Shown here in pieces: positions 13,301-22,588 of a stretch of 61,556 nucleotides of DNA. The notes beneath the pieces were generated by a model. That model was not told the origin of the DNA. It saw nothing but the letters and a program-made list of their open reading frames with translations, and searched no databases. Numbering within the stretch: the first letter of the stretch is position 1; every line of letters starts with the position of its first letter. The translations under genes and the position numbers were made by a program. Source of the stretch: Smittium mucronatum (Eukaryota > Kickxellomycota > Harpellomycetes > Harpellales > Legeriomycetaceae); NCBI GenBank assembly GCA_001953115.1, contig LSSL01000607.1, forward strand, positions 1 through 61,556. The letters run 5' to 3'.

Positions 13301-14818
13301 TCATTAAATAATCATTTTTACTCTAGATTAACCGGTGAAGTTGGTGACGAAATTAGCCAGAAGCCAGAAAGGGGTCAATCCATCGATTTTTTGAAAGGAT
13401 TTTACTTGCAGGTTTTTTTACCTGAAGCTGAATCCCAAATAACAAATATGTTCTACAAATCCTTGTCTGCTTCTGATGCATTTCAGCCTCTTTACAACTA
13501 TGGAAGTGAAATTGACCGACCTGTTTTTAGATCTGCAGCTGCTTTGGCTCCATTGATTAAAAGCTACGAATCGTTACACAAAAATCCTATTCTGGGTGTG
13601 GATAGTGATAAGTGGAAAGTTTTGGTTGGCATTGCTGAAAAGTATTACGAAAGAAGCTTAACTCGCTTCCATACTGCTGTCAGTTCAGCTGAAGGAAAAA
13701 AGAAGACTAGTGCCGAATGGTCTAAGAATTCAGAGTTGTTGAAAATTATCTCTGAAAAACTGTCTTACTATTCGACTAAAGGGTCATCTGATAGTCAAGA
13801 AAACGATTTGACCAAATTAGAGGATCAATCGAAAAAAGAGATTGAAGTAATTGATCATCTGAAACAAGAAAGATCATTGTTTTATAATGAGCTGATTTTT
13901 GACCCTAAAAAATTAATATTTTTGGCTCAGCTAAGACAGAGTCTTAACTACGTGTATAATAAAATCGTGGATATCGAAGGTTTGGATCCTGTTGGAAAGA
14001 ATAAAAAACCAACTGGCCCATCCAATTCTCAAAAGATTATGTCTTCTCTCAGCTACTATAATGCATTAGCCACTGAATGCTTAGTTTTGCTGCGAGTTGA
14101 AATTATAGCCCATATAATTTACTACTTAGATCTAGCAACTAGAGAAAGTAGTTATGTTTTGGATGACCCTGAACTTAAATCGTTCTCTAACCTTGATGAA
14201 ATGATTTCCGCGATTTTACCCGATCAATACATCCTAGCCCTTAATGCAGATCTAACAATGCTGTACGAAAAAATGTCATTTTATTTATTTGATTACGAAT
14301 TGGAGATATTGTTTGATGGTATATCATACATAATGGCAAATTATCTTATTGCAAATGTGAAATATATTCGGACATTCGATTATATGGGTTGCCAGAAAAT
14401 GTATAAAAATATAGTTTGTTTGCAACAAAACTTGACCAATATATCTCTCACCTTGGAGAATGGGTTAGATTTAGCCAAGACTTACTATTCCTTGTTTGAA
14501 AACGAATACAAATCCAAGGAAACTGGCTATATACTCAAACATATTTCGGAAAATGGAGTTCTCTTCAGTTTCAATGAATATAAACAGATATATGATTTTG
14601 CCTACACTGCCAAACAAAAGGATTCTGGCACTGGTCCAAAATCAATTAATGACAACATATCCAGGTCTGGAGACTATAAAGCATGTATATCCAAATTAAC
14701 ACTCTTGGTTGGAGCTCAAAACGTTCAAAACAATTCAATGGGGATTGTTGACAGTAAAAAAAAATTGAACTATAAACGAAGTTTAATTAGTTTCTCTCGA
14801 GATAATGACAATCACTAG
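10356..14818 (+). CDS. SEC8: exocyst complex component Sec8 (EXOC4)
   Basis: A subunit of the octameric exocyst, which tethers secretory vesicles to the plasma membrane at growth sites. I trace 16 in-frame exons: 10356-10404, 10553-10602, 10695-10812, 10881-10943, 11008-11146, 11216-11384, 11471-11601, 11670-11734, 11845-11951, 12058-12128, 12228-12399, 12537-12573, 12644-12708, 12781-12882, 12978-13249, 13327-14818. Phases fit at every junction, giving 1033 residues (human 974, yeast 1065). Family signatures include FNPVTVSLQMLDSSSLGK followed by YYGGFNNSILTF in exons 3-4, the FLTAVGHLVQAM and IEALAGLRQQME block, LHNHLYLKSPYTEKG, and YIELIVESLLLLDKAGDAID. The last exon carries almost half the protein. 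All introns are GT-AG except the last (13250-13326), which appears to use GC-AG. Identification is strong; exon 15/16 joining is the least certain. Confidence 0.9.
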
Positions 14819-15621
14819 AATTTTTTCGGGAATTGATTTTAATTTCCAATAATTAGTGTAACTACCCACCTTCCTTAATATTTTGATTTTTCTTTCTGTT
14901 TATATAATTGCCACTAAAAACACCAAATAATTATCCTTTTATGAAAATATGCAGTATTTTTCCCTTTTCATGAGATCCCTTTTACCATATATCAAGATTT
15001 AGAAATAACAGAAAAAGGACAATATGTTCGAGTATATAAGATGATAAAATAAAGCTATAAATATATGGCGAAAGCCGGACATCTAGCTAGTCTCTCTAAT
15101 AAAAAACAATTACTAAAATCAAATTTTCAAAAATGAAAATAAAAAATAAAAAAACCTCGTTTTTGGATATATATTTGATTTATTTATGATCATTAAATTT
15201 TTTTACACCTAGAGCCCAAAGCTTCACATAGTCTCTTAAATTGAGATAAATAAAGAGGTTGAGACATTTAAGTTCAAATAATGATTTTTCGGTATTTATT
15301 AGTGTATAATCTCCATATTTAGCTAATTTAGTGAGAGGTGTTAGTCGATCAACAGCCTCTTTGAACCAATGTACAACTTTTTTGCTTCCCTTAGTCTTTT
15401 TTGAAAAAACGAAGCAGAAAACACGAACAAACTATATGCCATTGTTATATATTATTTTTGATCTATTTTATAGTAAATTTTACAAATTTGATTTTTTTAA
15501 AACCATAAAAGTTAACAGTTAAGCTTTAAACCTCAATAGTGGACACTTGTTACTAATATACCAGACCAAGTGTACCAAATAACAAAAAACGGCTCTCTTT
15601 CGGTTTCCGTGTGGTAAAAAT
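14819..15621. other. SEC8 downstream region up to the gap
   Basis: SEC8 3' flank, then A+T-rich DNA without a supportable gene. A 63-codon frame at 15331-15522 has no recognisable features. From about 15535 to the gap the DNA becomes less A+T-rich and may be the edge of the LINE element. Confidence 0.55.
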
Positions 15622-16187
15622 NNNNNNNNNNNNNNNNNNNNNNNNNNNNNNNNNNNNNNNNNNNNNNNNNNNNNNNNNNNNNNNNNNNNNNNNNNNNNNN
15701 NNNNNNNNNNNNNNNNNNNNNNNNNNNNNNNNNNNNNNNNNNNNNNNNNNNNNNNNNNNNNNNNNNNNNNNNNNNNNNNNNNNNNNNNNNNNNNNNNNNN
15801 NNNNNNNNNNNNNNNNNNNNNNNNNNNNNNNNNNNNNNNNNNNNNNNNNNNNNNNNNNNNNNNNNNNNNNNNNNNNNNNNNNNNNNNNNNNNNNNNNNNN
15901 NNNNNNNNNNNNNNNNNNNNNNNNNNNNNNNNNNNNNNNNNNNNNNNNNNNNNNNNNNNNNNNNNNNNNNNNNNNNNNNNNNNNNNNNNNNNNNNNNNNN
16001 NNNNNNNNNNNNNNNNNNNNNNNNNNNNNNNNNNNNNNNNNNNNNNNNNNNNNNNNNNNNNNNNNNNNNNNNNNNNNNNNNNNNNNNNNNNNNNNNNNNN
16101 NNNNNNNNNNNNNNNNNNNNNNNNNNNNNNNNNNNNNNNNNNNNNNNNNNNNNNNNNNNNNNNNNNNNNNNNNNNNNNNNNNNNNNN
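15622..16187. other. assembly gap (566 N)
   Basis: A run of undetermined bases. It directly abuts imperfect tandem repeats at the 5' side of the LINE element, so collapse of further repeat copies is a likely cause. The open frame that appears to cross it is an artefact. Confidence 0.95.
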
Positions 16188-16670
16188 ATTTTAAGCTATA
16201 AAACGAGAGTCAATAAAATCCAAGAAAAGCTTTAAAGATTATCAGTTTTGTCACAAGTGACAATTTTTTTACAAAACGAAGACGTGCTCCTGCAACTTCG
16301 CGTATTAATCAAAAAACATCCGTGCTGTTATTATAAACTCTTTGTCAAAGTTTGGGAGAGTTTGGACAAAGATAACATCTAAAAATTTCAGAGTTTGCAA
16401 GTTTGTCAAAAAACTAGGTAAAATTTCATTTTTTAAGCCTATAAAAAACTTGGCGAAAAAAAGTGCAAATTGTCAAAAAGGTGCACTTCCGCAAAACTAA
16501 ACCGGGAATAACTCTATCAAGACAAGGTCCTACAACTTTGTGTATTAATTAAAAAAGATAGCCGAAGCCAATATCTATTTTTGAGAAAAGTTTGGGGTGA
16601 ATTCAGAGACTATAAAAATAGTTAATTTCTAAATTTGTACCCCATATAGGAGCGTGATCCTAATCTTCAA
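16188..16670 (+). repeat. two imperfect tandem monomers, about 242 bp each
   Basis: The segment 16188-16429 resembles 16430-16670: both open with a TTTTAAGC-CTATAAAA-like block, then share a block with the core TCCT-CAACTT-GTGTATTAAT and end near AAAGTTTGGG. Divergence is considerable. Tandem 5' monomers that carry promoter activity are known in several LINE families; promoter function here is inference. Confidence 0.6.
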
Positions 16671-16815
16671 AATTTTTACAACGAATTCGTTTGAATTGCT
16701 CAAATCCATCAATTCGATAAATTTGGACGCTTTATCCAATCAAATTTAACATTTGCAAATTATATTCAAAAAACACAGAAAAACTTTCAAAAACACAAAA
16801 AAACCAATAAAAAAA

Positions 16816-18250
16816 ATGTCCTCAGTCAACAAATCTGATGCTACACGCCTGATTAGATGGGTTAGAGAGATGGGTAAAGCCCATTATAGAGATGCTGCTA
16901 GAAGAGGATCTGTCAAATTCAATTCTCATAGCAATCCTACAAAAAAAAGCATATGTAGACATTGACGACAGTGAGAGCAAAAACTTGCCAAAATATAACA
17001 AGCCAGATGGCACCGAAAACGTGGAGGTTTCCATTAGACATTTTTTGGACGGAACCCCACAACAAAAACTCAAAAATCTCTGTTCCATGGGATCAGATAA
17101 AAAGATCGGGATGAGTTGGGCCCAGTTTAAAAATGAAGGTAGAAGCGCTTTTGGAGCTGCCAAAAGTATATCCAAACATCTTCCCGACTTATTTTCAATA
17201 TGCAGGAGGATTTTAAAGCCCAAACAACTTATTTCGTTTTCCATTCCATTTTAGATGCCCAACAACTAATGGAAAAATATACTATGTATGAAGGGAAAAA
17301 GGTTGAATTCTACCAGACCGTTAGGTATGAAGAAAATGTAACTGTAATAAATATTTCCAGCTACAAAGATGTGGATATTATATTCCTCGCCAAATTAATC
17401 AGCGAACAACTGGGAGCGCTAGGGATGATAAAAGACATAAGTGCATGGGCTATTAGAGGCACAAACGTGTTCCTTCCCATTGGAATTAGAATAATTTTCT
17501 TTAAGAATAATACTGAGACTGAGCTTCCTCTATTTTTGGTACAATGAGATGGAGAAATAAATCTATATTACCAAGGTTGTAAACCTGCCTGCAGTTTCTG
17601 CAAACAAGATGGGAATTGGAAATCAGAATGCAGTGAACTGAAAATTAAAAAAATCCAAAAAAAAGAAATCTGATGTAAATTCACCTGGTGAAATTAATAC
17701 ATCTAAAACCATACCATCCCAAGTCTTGGAGGCCGATTCCCAAATCAAAATTTCTTCAAAAATAAATAAAAAAGATGAATTGCTAGATAGTGTAGCAATC
17801 AATAATCCAAAGGTTATTATCAAAAAATCTTCGTCAAACATTGATGATATGAAGATCAAACTCTCGAATTCTTCTAAAAAAGTAGGTGAAGAAACACCAA
17901 TCGCTAATGAAGGATCAAAAACCTCATCCAACATCTCCAAAAAGAGTTATCCCGTACCAATGAAGGAGGAGGATGTCCCAAAAATAAACATCGTGCATTT
18001 TGGCAATATTTCGCCTGAAAATATGATAAATGACGATCTGGAAATGTACATTGGAGAGAGCCAATCATACGAACTTTCAGATTTTGATTTATCTGGATCG
18101 GAAACCGATCGGATAAAAACTAAAAAAGAACATAATTCAAGTGATAATGATACATCTAGCATCCACGATCCCATATCAGAAAAATATATGGAATCGGCTA
18201 GAAATGCCAGGAATAGCGATATAATAGTTTATCAATTTATGGATGTATAA
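16816..18250 (+). pseudogene. LINE ORF1, Gag-like with zinc knuckle, broken
   Basis: ORF1 should encode the nucleic-acid-binding protein of the element. The reading begins at the Met at 16816, shifts frame near 16900-16950, shifts back near 17200, meets a TGA at 17545-17547, and shifts again near 17660. Across the breaks the peptide is continuous in character: an N-terminal basic part, a globular middle, then a CCHC-like knuckle just after the TGA (CSFCKQDGNWKSEC, with Trp where His is usual), then a long Ser/Asp/Lys-rich acidic tail ending at 18250. Three frameshifts and one stop mean this copy cannot make a full-length protein. Confidence 0.6.
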
Positions 18251-18296
18251 AATATAGTTTTTTATGAACTAAAATCTAAACGAATTTCCTATCTCA

Positions 18297-18680
18297 ATGG
18301 AAAGTCTATGGAGAATAAAAATCTCCATAAAACCTAAATATCGATTAAAATGCGAACAAAAAACATCGAAAATCCCAAAAAAAAACACAAAACCAAAAAT
18401 AATAGATAAAATTCACAAACTAATAATATTTAATGTCCCAGAATTAAGTGCTAAGACTGTAAAAAATCACTTTTTACGCCAGAAGGACCTGAAATCTGAG
18501 GATTTTATCATCAAAAAAATAAAAAAAAGAGATAAAAAATTTAGAAATGGAGCCTATGCTACATTTGAGAACCAATTAAACATCAGAAAATCAGAAATAA
18601 TCAAAATTCAAAATGCACTAGGCGCAAAAATTCGAATGGAAATTAACAAAAAAAAGCAGAAAAAAAGCAAGAAAAAATAA
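18297..18680 (+). CDS. small basic RRM-like protein of the LINE
   Basis: A 127-residue Lys-rich open frame between ORF1 and the endonuclease. Residues about 44-110 look like an RNA-recognition fold: KLIIFNVPEL fits the RNP2 strand and RNGAYATFE fits RNP1, spaced as in beta-alpha-beta-beta-alpha-beta. The end is a run of lysines. RRM domains occur in ORF1 proteins of several LINE clades; here it lies outside ORF1, so it may be the detached N-terminus of ORF2 or a second ORF1-type protein. It is open without stops, although the start codon is only a guess. Function is inferred from the motifs alone. Confidence 0.5.
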   Translation: MESLWRIKISIKPKYRLKCEQKTSKIPKKNTKPKIIDKIHKLIIFNVPELSAKTVKNHFLRQKDLKSEDFIIKKIKKRDKKFRNGAYATFENQLNIRKSEIIKIQNALGAKIRMEINKKKQKKSKKK

Positions 18681-18717
18681 TTTTATTCACAATATTGGTA
18701 CCAACACATTAAAAGCG

Positions 18718-19419
18718 ATGACTTTTAATATTCGAGAAATCAAATCTGTAAAACTGGAGCCAGAAATCATGCTTGAAAAAAACAAATCTGATATAATAGT
18801 AATTCAGGAAACTTTTTTAAATAAAAAATCATACCGCTGTAAAATACCTGGTTACACTACTATCGAATCTAAATCAGAGATAACTAATGGAGGATACGGA
18901 CTATTGATAGGAGTCAAAAATAAATCTGGACTATACATTAATGAGTTTGTAAATAATCCCACTTGGATGGCAGGAATGATCTCAGGCAAAACAAAAAACC
19001 AGATTAATTTTAAAATTATGATGATTAATGTACACATAACTTCATGGGGGGTCAGGAAAAAAAGAACAATAGAAGAAATCAAAAAATTCTTAAAAAATAA
19101 ATCGAATACCAAACACCCCATATTAGTTTCTGGTGACAATAACATGGAAACAGCTAAAATCTACCAGCTCCTTGCTAAATATGGTATAAATTTTGATCAT
19201 GCACAAGTATCTAATTCATTAGGCTCAAGATGGAATAAGAATACTATGGGCCGAATGATCGAACATACATTTTGTTATAATATGGGATCAAGGCCAAACC
19301 GATGCATGGCCAACAAATATGTTGACATGTCTGACCATTTTCCTATTACAGCTCCCCTAAGAGTGAAATACATTGCCGTGGTTCAGGAGCTTAATAGTGT
19401 ACTTTTCGAAGTACACTAG
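18718..19419 (+). CDS. APE-type endonuclease of the LINE (EEP domain)
   Basis: A 233-residue open frame matching the endonuclease/exonuclease/phosphatase fold used by LINEs to nick target DNA. The motifs appear in order: an N-terminal strand with the metal-site Asn (MTFNIREIKS), IIVIQETFL (catalytic Glu), MMINVHITSW, HPILVSGDNNM (catalytic Asp-Asn), and DMSDHFPI (the Asp-His pair) near the C-terminus. All key residues are present, so this domain could be active even though ORF1 is broken. In autonomous elements the frame would continue into reverse transcriptase; here it stops at 19419 and the conserved 3' tail follows almost at once. Confidence 0.8.
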   Translation: MTFNIREIKSVKLEPEIMLEKNKSDIIVIQETFLNKKSYRCKIPGYTTIESKSEITNGGYGLLIGVKNKSGLYINEFVNNPTWMAGMISGKTKNQINFKIMMINVHITSWGVRKKRTIEEIKKFLKNKSNTKHPILVSGDNNMETAKIYQLLAKYGINFDHAQVSNSLGSRWNKNTMGRMIEHTFCYNMGSRPNRCMANKYVDMSDHFPITAPLRVKYIAVVQELNSVLFEVH

Positions 19420-19547
19420 ACTAAAATTTCACGTAGCGTAGTACTATCCTTGGTTGGGAGTAATGGAGACAGCGCAAGCTATTCGGAGTATAGCGATTCC
19501 AGAGGAGGACCATCTAGAAACAGGAGGAACCGATCGTCTAGCGCAGC

Positions 19548-19979
19548 TGAGACATAGTCTAGTACTCAAGTCCAGCGTTAGACAGTCAGACGGACCTCAG
19601 AGTCTAACAGCTATTTTTGGGAAAGCCATGTCGATCAATCCCACGTTTATGTAGGAGCCTAATTTTATTAATACTGTCAGAAGTAGGCTCTGACTAGGAA
19701 CTCAGTAGCTTCAATGAACTATTGTTTGTTTACACTAGCTTAATCCATGACTGCACGTAACCTCAGTCATCCAGCCTACTTGAAGCAATGCCAGGGGGGG
19801 TCCTTCGGTTGGTAGATTGCACCCTTTTCCCGTAGATACGCAGCCGGTAGTCCGGCAGAAGAGCTTATTGTAGTTAGGATAACAGTCTTTTCTATACGTC
19901 TTTTTCCTTTTTTGATATTTTTTTTAGTATAGTTTTTAATGATTTTATCTTAAAATAAAATTCCGTGATACAAAAAAAA
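19548..19979 (+). repeat. LINE 3' tail, copy 1
   Basis: Aligns over its whole length with the reverse complement of 61125-61556 (about 85 percent by eye) and its last 100 bp with the reverse complement of 25967-26075. It is richer in G and C than the genome background and ends in CCGTGATACA followed by A's. The 66-codon frame at 19454-19654 overlaps its start and may be a remnant of element coding sequence. Confidence 0.85.
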
Positions 19980-20418
19980 ATTTGTGCAAATCCGCTAAAT
20001 TTTGCATTATTATTTGTAAAAGTTCGATATAATGTATTTCGTTCTGGAAAAAATATAGTTTATAATTAATTATTTTTCGTAAACCATTTCTATAGGATGT
20101 TTGATTCGTCTTTGTGAGTGGCAGAACATTTGAAATAAATCACAACAAATTGAATAAAAAAATGTCAATTCAGCTATACTCGCATTTTATTAGGAAATGG
20201 TGTTATTCAATTGTGTATTTCAAAAATTATTGGCTTAATTCACAAGGCAAATGCGGAGAGCAAAAAAAAGATCAACAAATTTGGGAAATTTCGAAAAGTC
20301 ATCAAATCTTGAGTTATTAAACTTCTAAGTTCATCTTTTAAGCGCAAGGGTCATAATACTGTAGTGTAATTGCTACAATTTTTTTCACTTTTTTTGTTCG
20401 AGTAATTCCATCTATAGA
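19980..20418. other. CTNNBL1 upstream region
   Basis: A+T-rich DNA between the LINE poly(A) and the CTNNBL1 start; it should contain the promoter. A 68-codon open frame (20114-20320) has no recognisable motif and I do not call it a gene. Confidence 0.5.
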
Positions 20419-22588
20419 ATGAATGTCGAGGATATATTTTCGGTAAGCATATCCTTTTATTTATTTTTTGGATTGTTTTCTGTTCTTTTATCAGCTATCA
20501 CTCTATATTGGTATCTTTCATTATTATATGAAATAGACTCAGTCCAATGTTAAAGGTATCCAAAAAATAAGCAAGAGACAGTTGGAGCGAGGATTTTCTG
20601 GTTCTTTCCAAATTTTGGAAAATTCTATCAATGATACAGAAGAAAGACCACTTAAAGTGCTTAGAACTGATCAAACGTTCGACCCTGAAGATTCCGAAGA
20701 AGACAGATTTTTTCAGGATGGGTTGACAAAGAAAGAAAAAAATGTTTTTGACTGGGTTGATCAGGTTGATGAGGTATTTTAAATGATTAATATATATTTA
20801 GCGGATAAATTTTCGAATTATTTTTCCATATTGAAACATCTTTTCTAGTTGTTTGGTTTCTTTCAGAAAAATAATTTTCCCATCTGTAAAAAAATAGCCT
20901 TATAGAATCAATTTAGACTCTGCTCGAAGAATAATTCTTAAATTTGAAAAAATCGTCACGAAAAATACCGAGTTGAGACTCAAGTTTCCCTCAGAGCCTA
21001 CAAAATTCATCGATTCTGAGGCGGATTTAGACGAAGTAATATTGGAACTGCAAACGTTTTCAATGAATGCAAAAGAATGCTTTCCTTTTTTAATAGAATC
21101 CGGTTCTTTGGAAACACTTGTAGGTTTAATGACTCACGAAAACAAGGACATTATCTTAGATGTGATTCAAGTTGTAGGAGAATGGACTGCTGAAGATTTA
21201 TATGAGGATAAGGGTGATGATGTACTTGATGAGATTGAATATATAAAGAATCTTATAAACGCATTAAAGGATCTATCCTTTTTCCAATTGCTAGGTTCAG
21301 TTTTATCTAGCTTAAATGAAGATCCTAATCTTGATGATTTTGATAATGACAAAGATGGAGTTCATAAAATCTTGGAAATTGTAGAAAATATTTCAACTCT
21401 TGATAGCTCTTTAGTACACCCAATATGCTCTGAAATGAAATTACTATCTTTTCTTACTAATAGAATCCAGAATAGTTATACCTCAAAAGAAGACGAAATT
21501 TTAAGGCAATCAGATTTTAATCAACAATATTCCAGCGAAATTCTTTCCATTCTTGTTCAAATTGATTCGAATATATCTTCCGAGCTAATTTTTCCCATAA
21601 GCGAGAATAGCAAAACAGGCATGGATATCATATTGGAATGCGTATCAAAATATAGAAAAAAGGATCCTATCGATGATATCGGGTTCGAATATTTAGAGAA
21701 TTTGTTTGATATTTTAGCATCCTTAATTCTATTATCGGCCGAAGCTAAGTCTACCTTTTTAAGATATGAAGGCATTGAGCTTATTTGTCTGATGCTTGAG
21801 GAAAAGAATTTTTGCAGAGTAATGTCGATTAAGCTGTTGGATTTTGTTTTAACCCCTGTTGATATTAAAAGTGAATCTTCTCTCGAAATTTCTGCAGTCA
21901 AGCGATTTCTAGATTGTGGAGGCTATAATCCACTATGCAAAGTGTTAATGAAAAAAAATTCAAAATCTTTGAGTCTGAAATATCCTTCATACTCTGTACA
22001 CCAAGAGCAATGTATTGCGTTTTGTTTTTTTTTGAGATTATTTCAATTTTTTTAACCTCTTTTGTTGTGGCTCTTTAATTAGACCGAATCTCGAGTATCT
22101 TCTCATATTTATTTCGACTGACGTCTCCTAATACTGTTCAAAGATGGAAAATTTTATCAAAATTTGTACCTTTTGAAAATGCCCCCGCTAAAATCATTAA
22201 TGATTGCAGGTCTAGATTGGACAGATTAATTGAAATCCATTTTTATTATTTCAATTCATTGGCTGCAAATGAAAACTCCAAGGGTCTTTCCGAGGAAGAT
22301 TTTCAGTTTGGGCTTCAAATGATCGATTCGGCGCTGTCTATTTTGATGATTAATGACGAAAAATCAAAAGATCACGTTTCACAACTTTTCAAAATTAAAA
22401 TGTCTAATGTTGATGTCATTAAGGAATGCGTTTTAAATTATATAACGGAAACATTTTTAGAATCTGAAAAACCTACTGAAGATACAAACAAAGACAACAA
22501 CAATGATATAACTACAGATTTTGATTCTATATACTCGCGATTACCCGCTAACGCCAAAGAACTGTATCTTTCAAGTAAATTGTTATAA
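20419..22588 (+). CDS. CTNNBL1: beta-catenin-like protein 1 (CTNNBL1)
   Basis: An armadillo-repeat nuclear protein known in animals to associate with the Prp19/CDC5L spliceosome complex and to bind nuclear-localisation signals. Four exons keep frame: 20419-20442, 20537-20773, 20898-22011, 22083-22588, giving 626 residues (human 563). The N-terminus MNVEDIFS matches the human MDVGELLS opening; an acidic variable region follows; then RRIILKFEK, NTELRLKFPSEPTKF, and a long helical repeat region with DGVHKILEIVENIS and LENLFDILASLILLS, and finally RLDRLIEIHFYYF in exon 4. The 22012-22082 intron was placed where HQEQ joins YRISSIFSYLF, which aligns well with the human protein; a frame continuing to 22055 is intron read-through. 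The gene is probably intact. Confidence 0.9.

Larger units (their letters stand above)
16188..19979 (+). mobile_element. LINE-type retrotransposon without a reverse transcriptase
   Basis: The order is a repeated 5' region (16188-16670), a broken Gag-like ORF1 with a zinc knuckle (16816-18250), a small basic RRM-like ORF (18297-18680), an APE-type endonuclease ORF (18718-19419), and a non-coding tail ending in an A-run (19971-19979). The A-terminated tail occurs at two more places in the window, and one of those copies has a clear target-site duplication. Both points indicate target-primed reverse transcription. Only about 560 bp separate the endonuclease stop from the poly(A), too short for a reverse transcriptase. 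Either an internal deletion removed it or this is a non-autonomous family. The left end is hidden by the gap. Confidence 0.75.

Noticed and set aside
15611..16201. Long plus-strand open frame of about 196 codons
   Set aside because: It is almost entirely the run of N's; there is no sequence to translate.
20114..20320. 68-codon open frame upstream of CTNNBL1
   Set aside because: No homology recognised, no motif and no supporting splice sites; the length is within chance for this composition.
21995..22055. CTNNBL1 third exon continuing to a stop at 22055
   Set aside because: The extra residues are Phe-rich intron translation; splicing at 22012 restores alignment with the family and joins exon 4 in phase.
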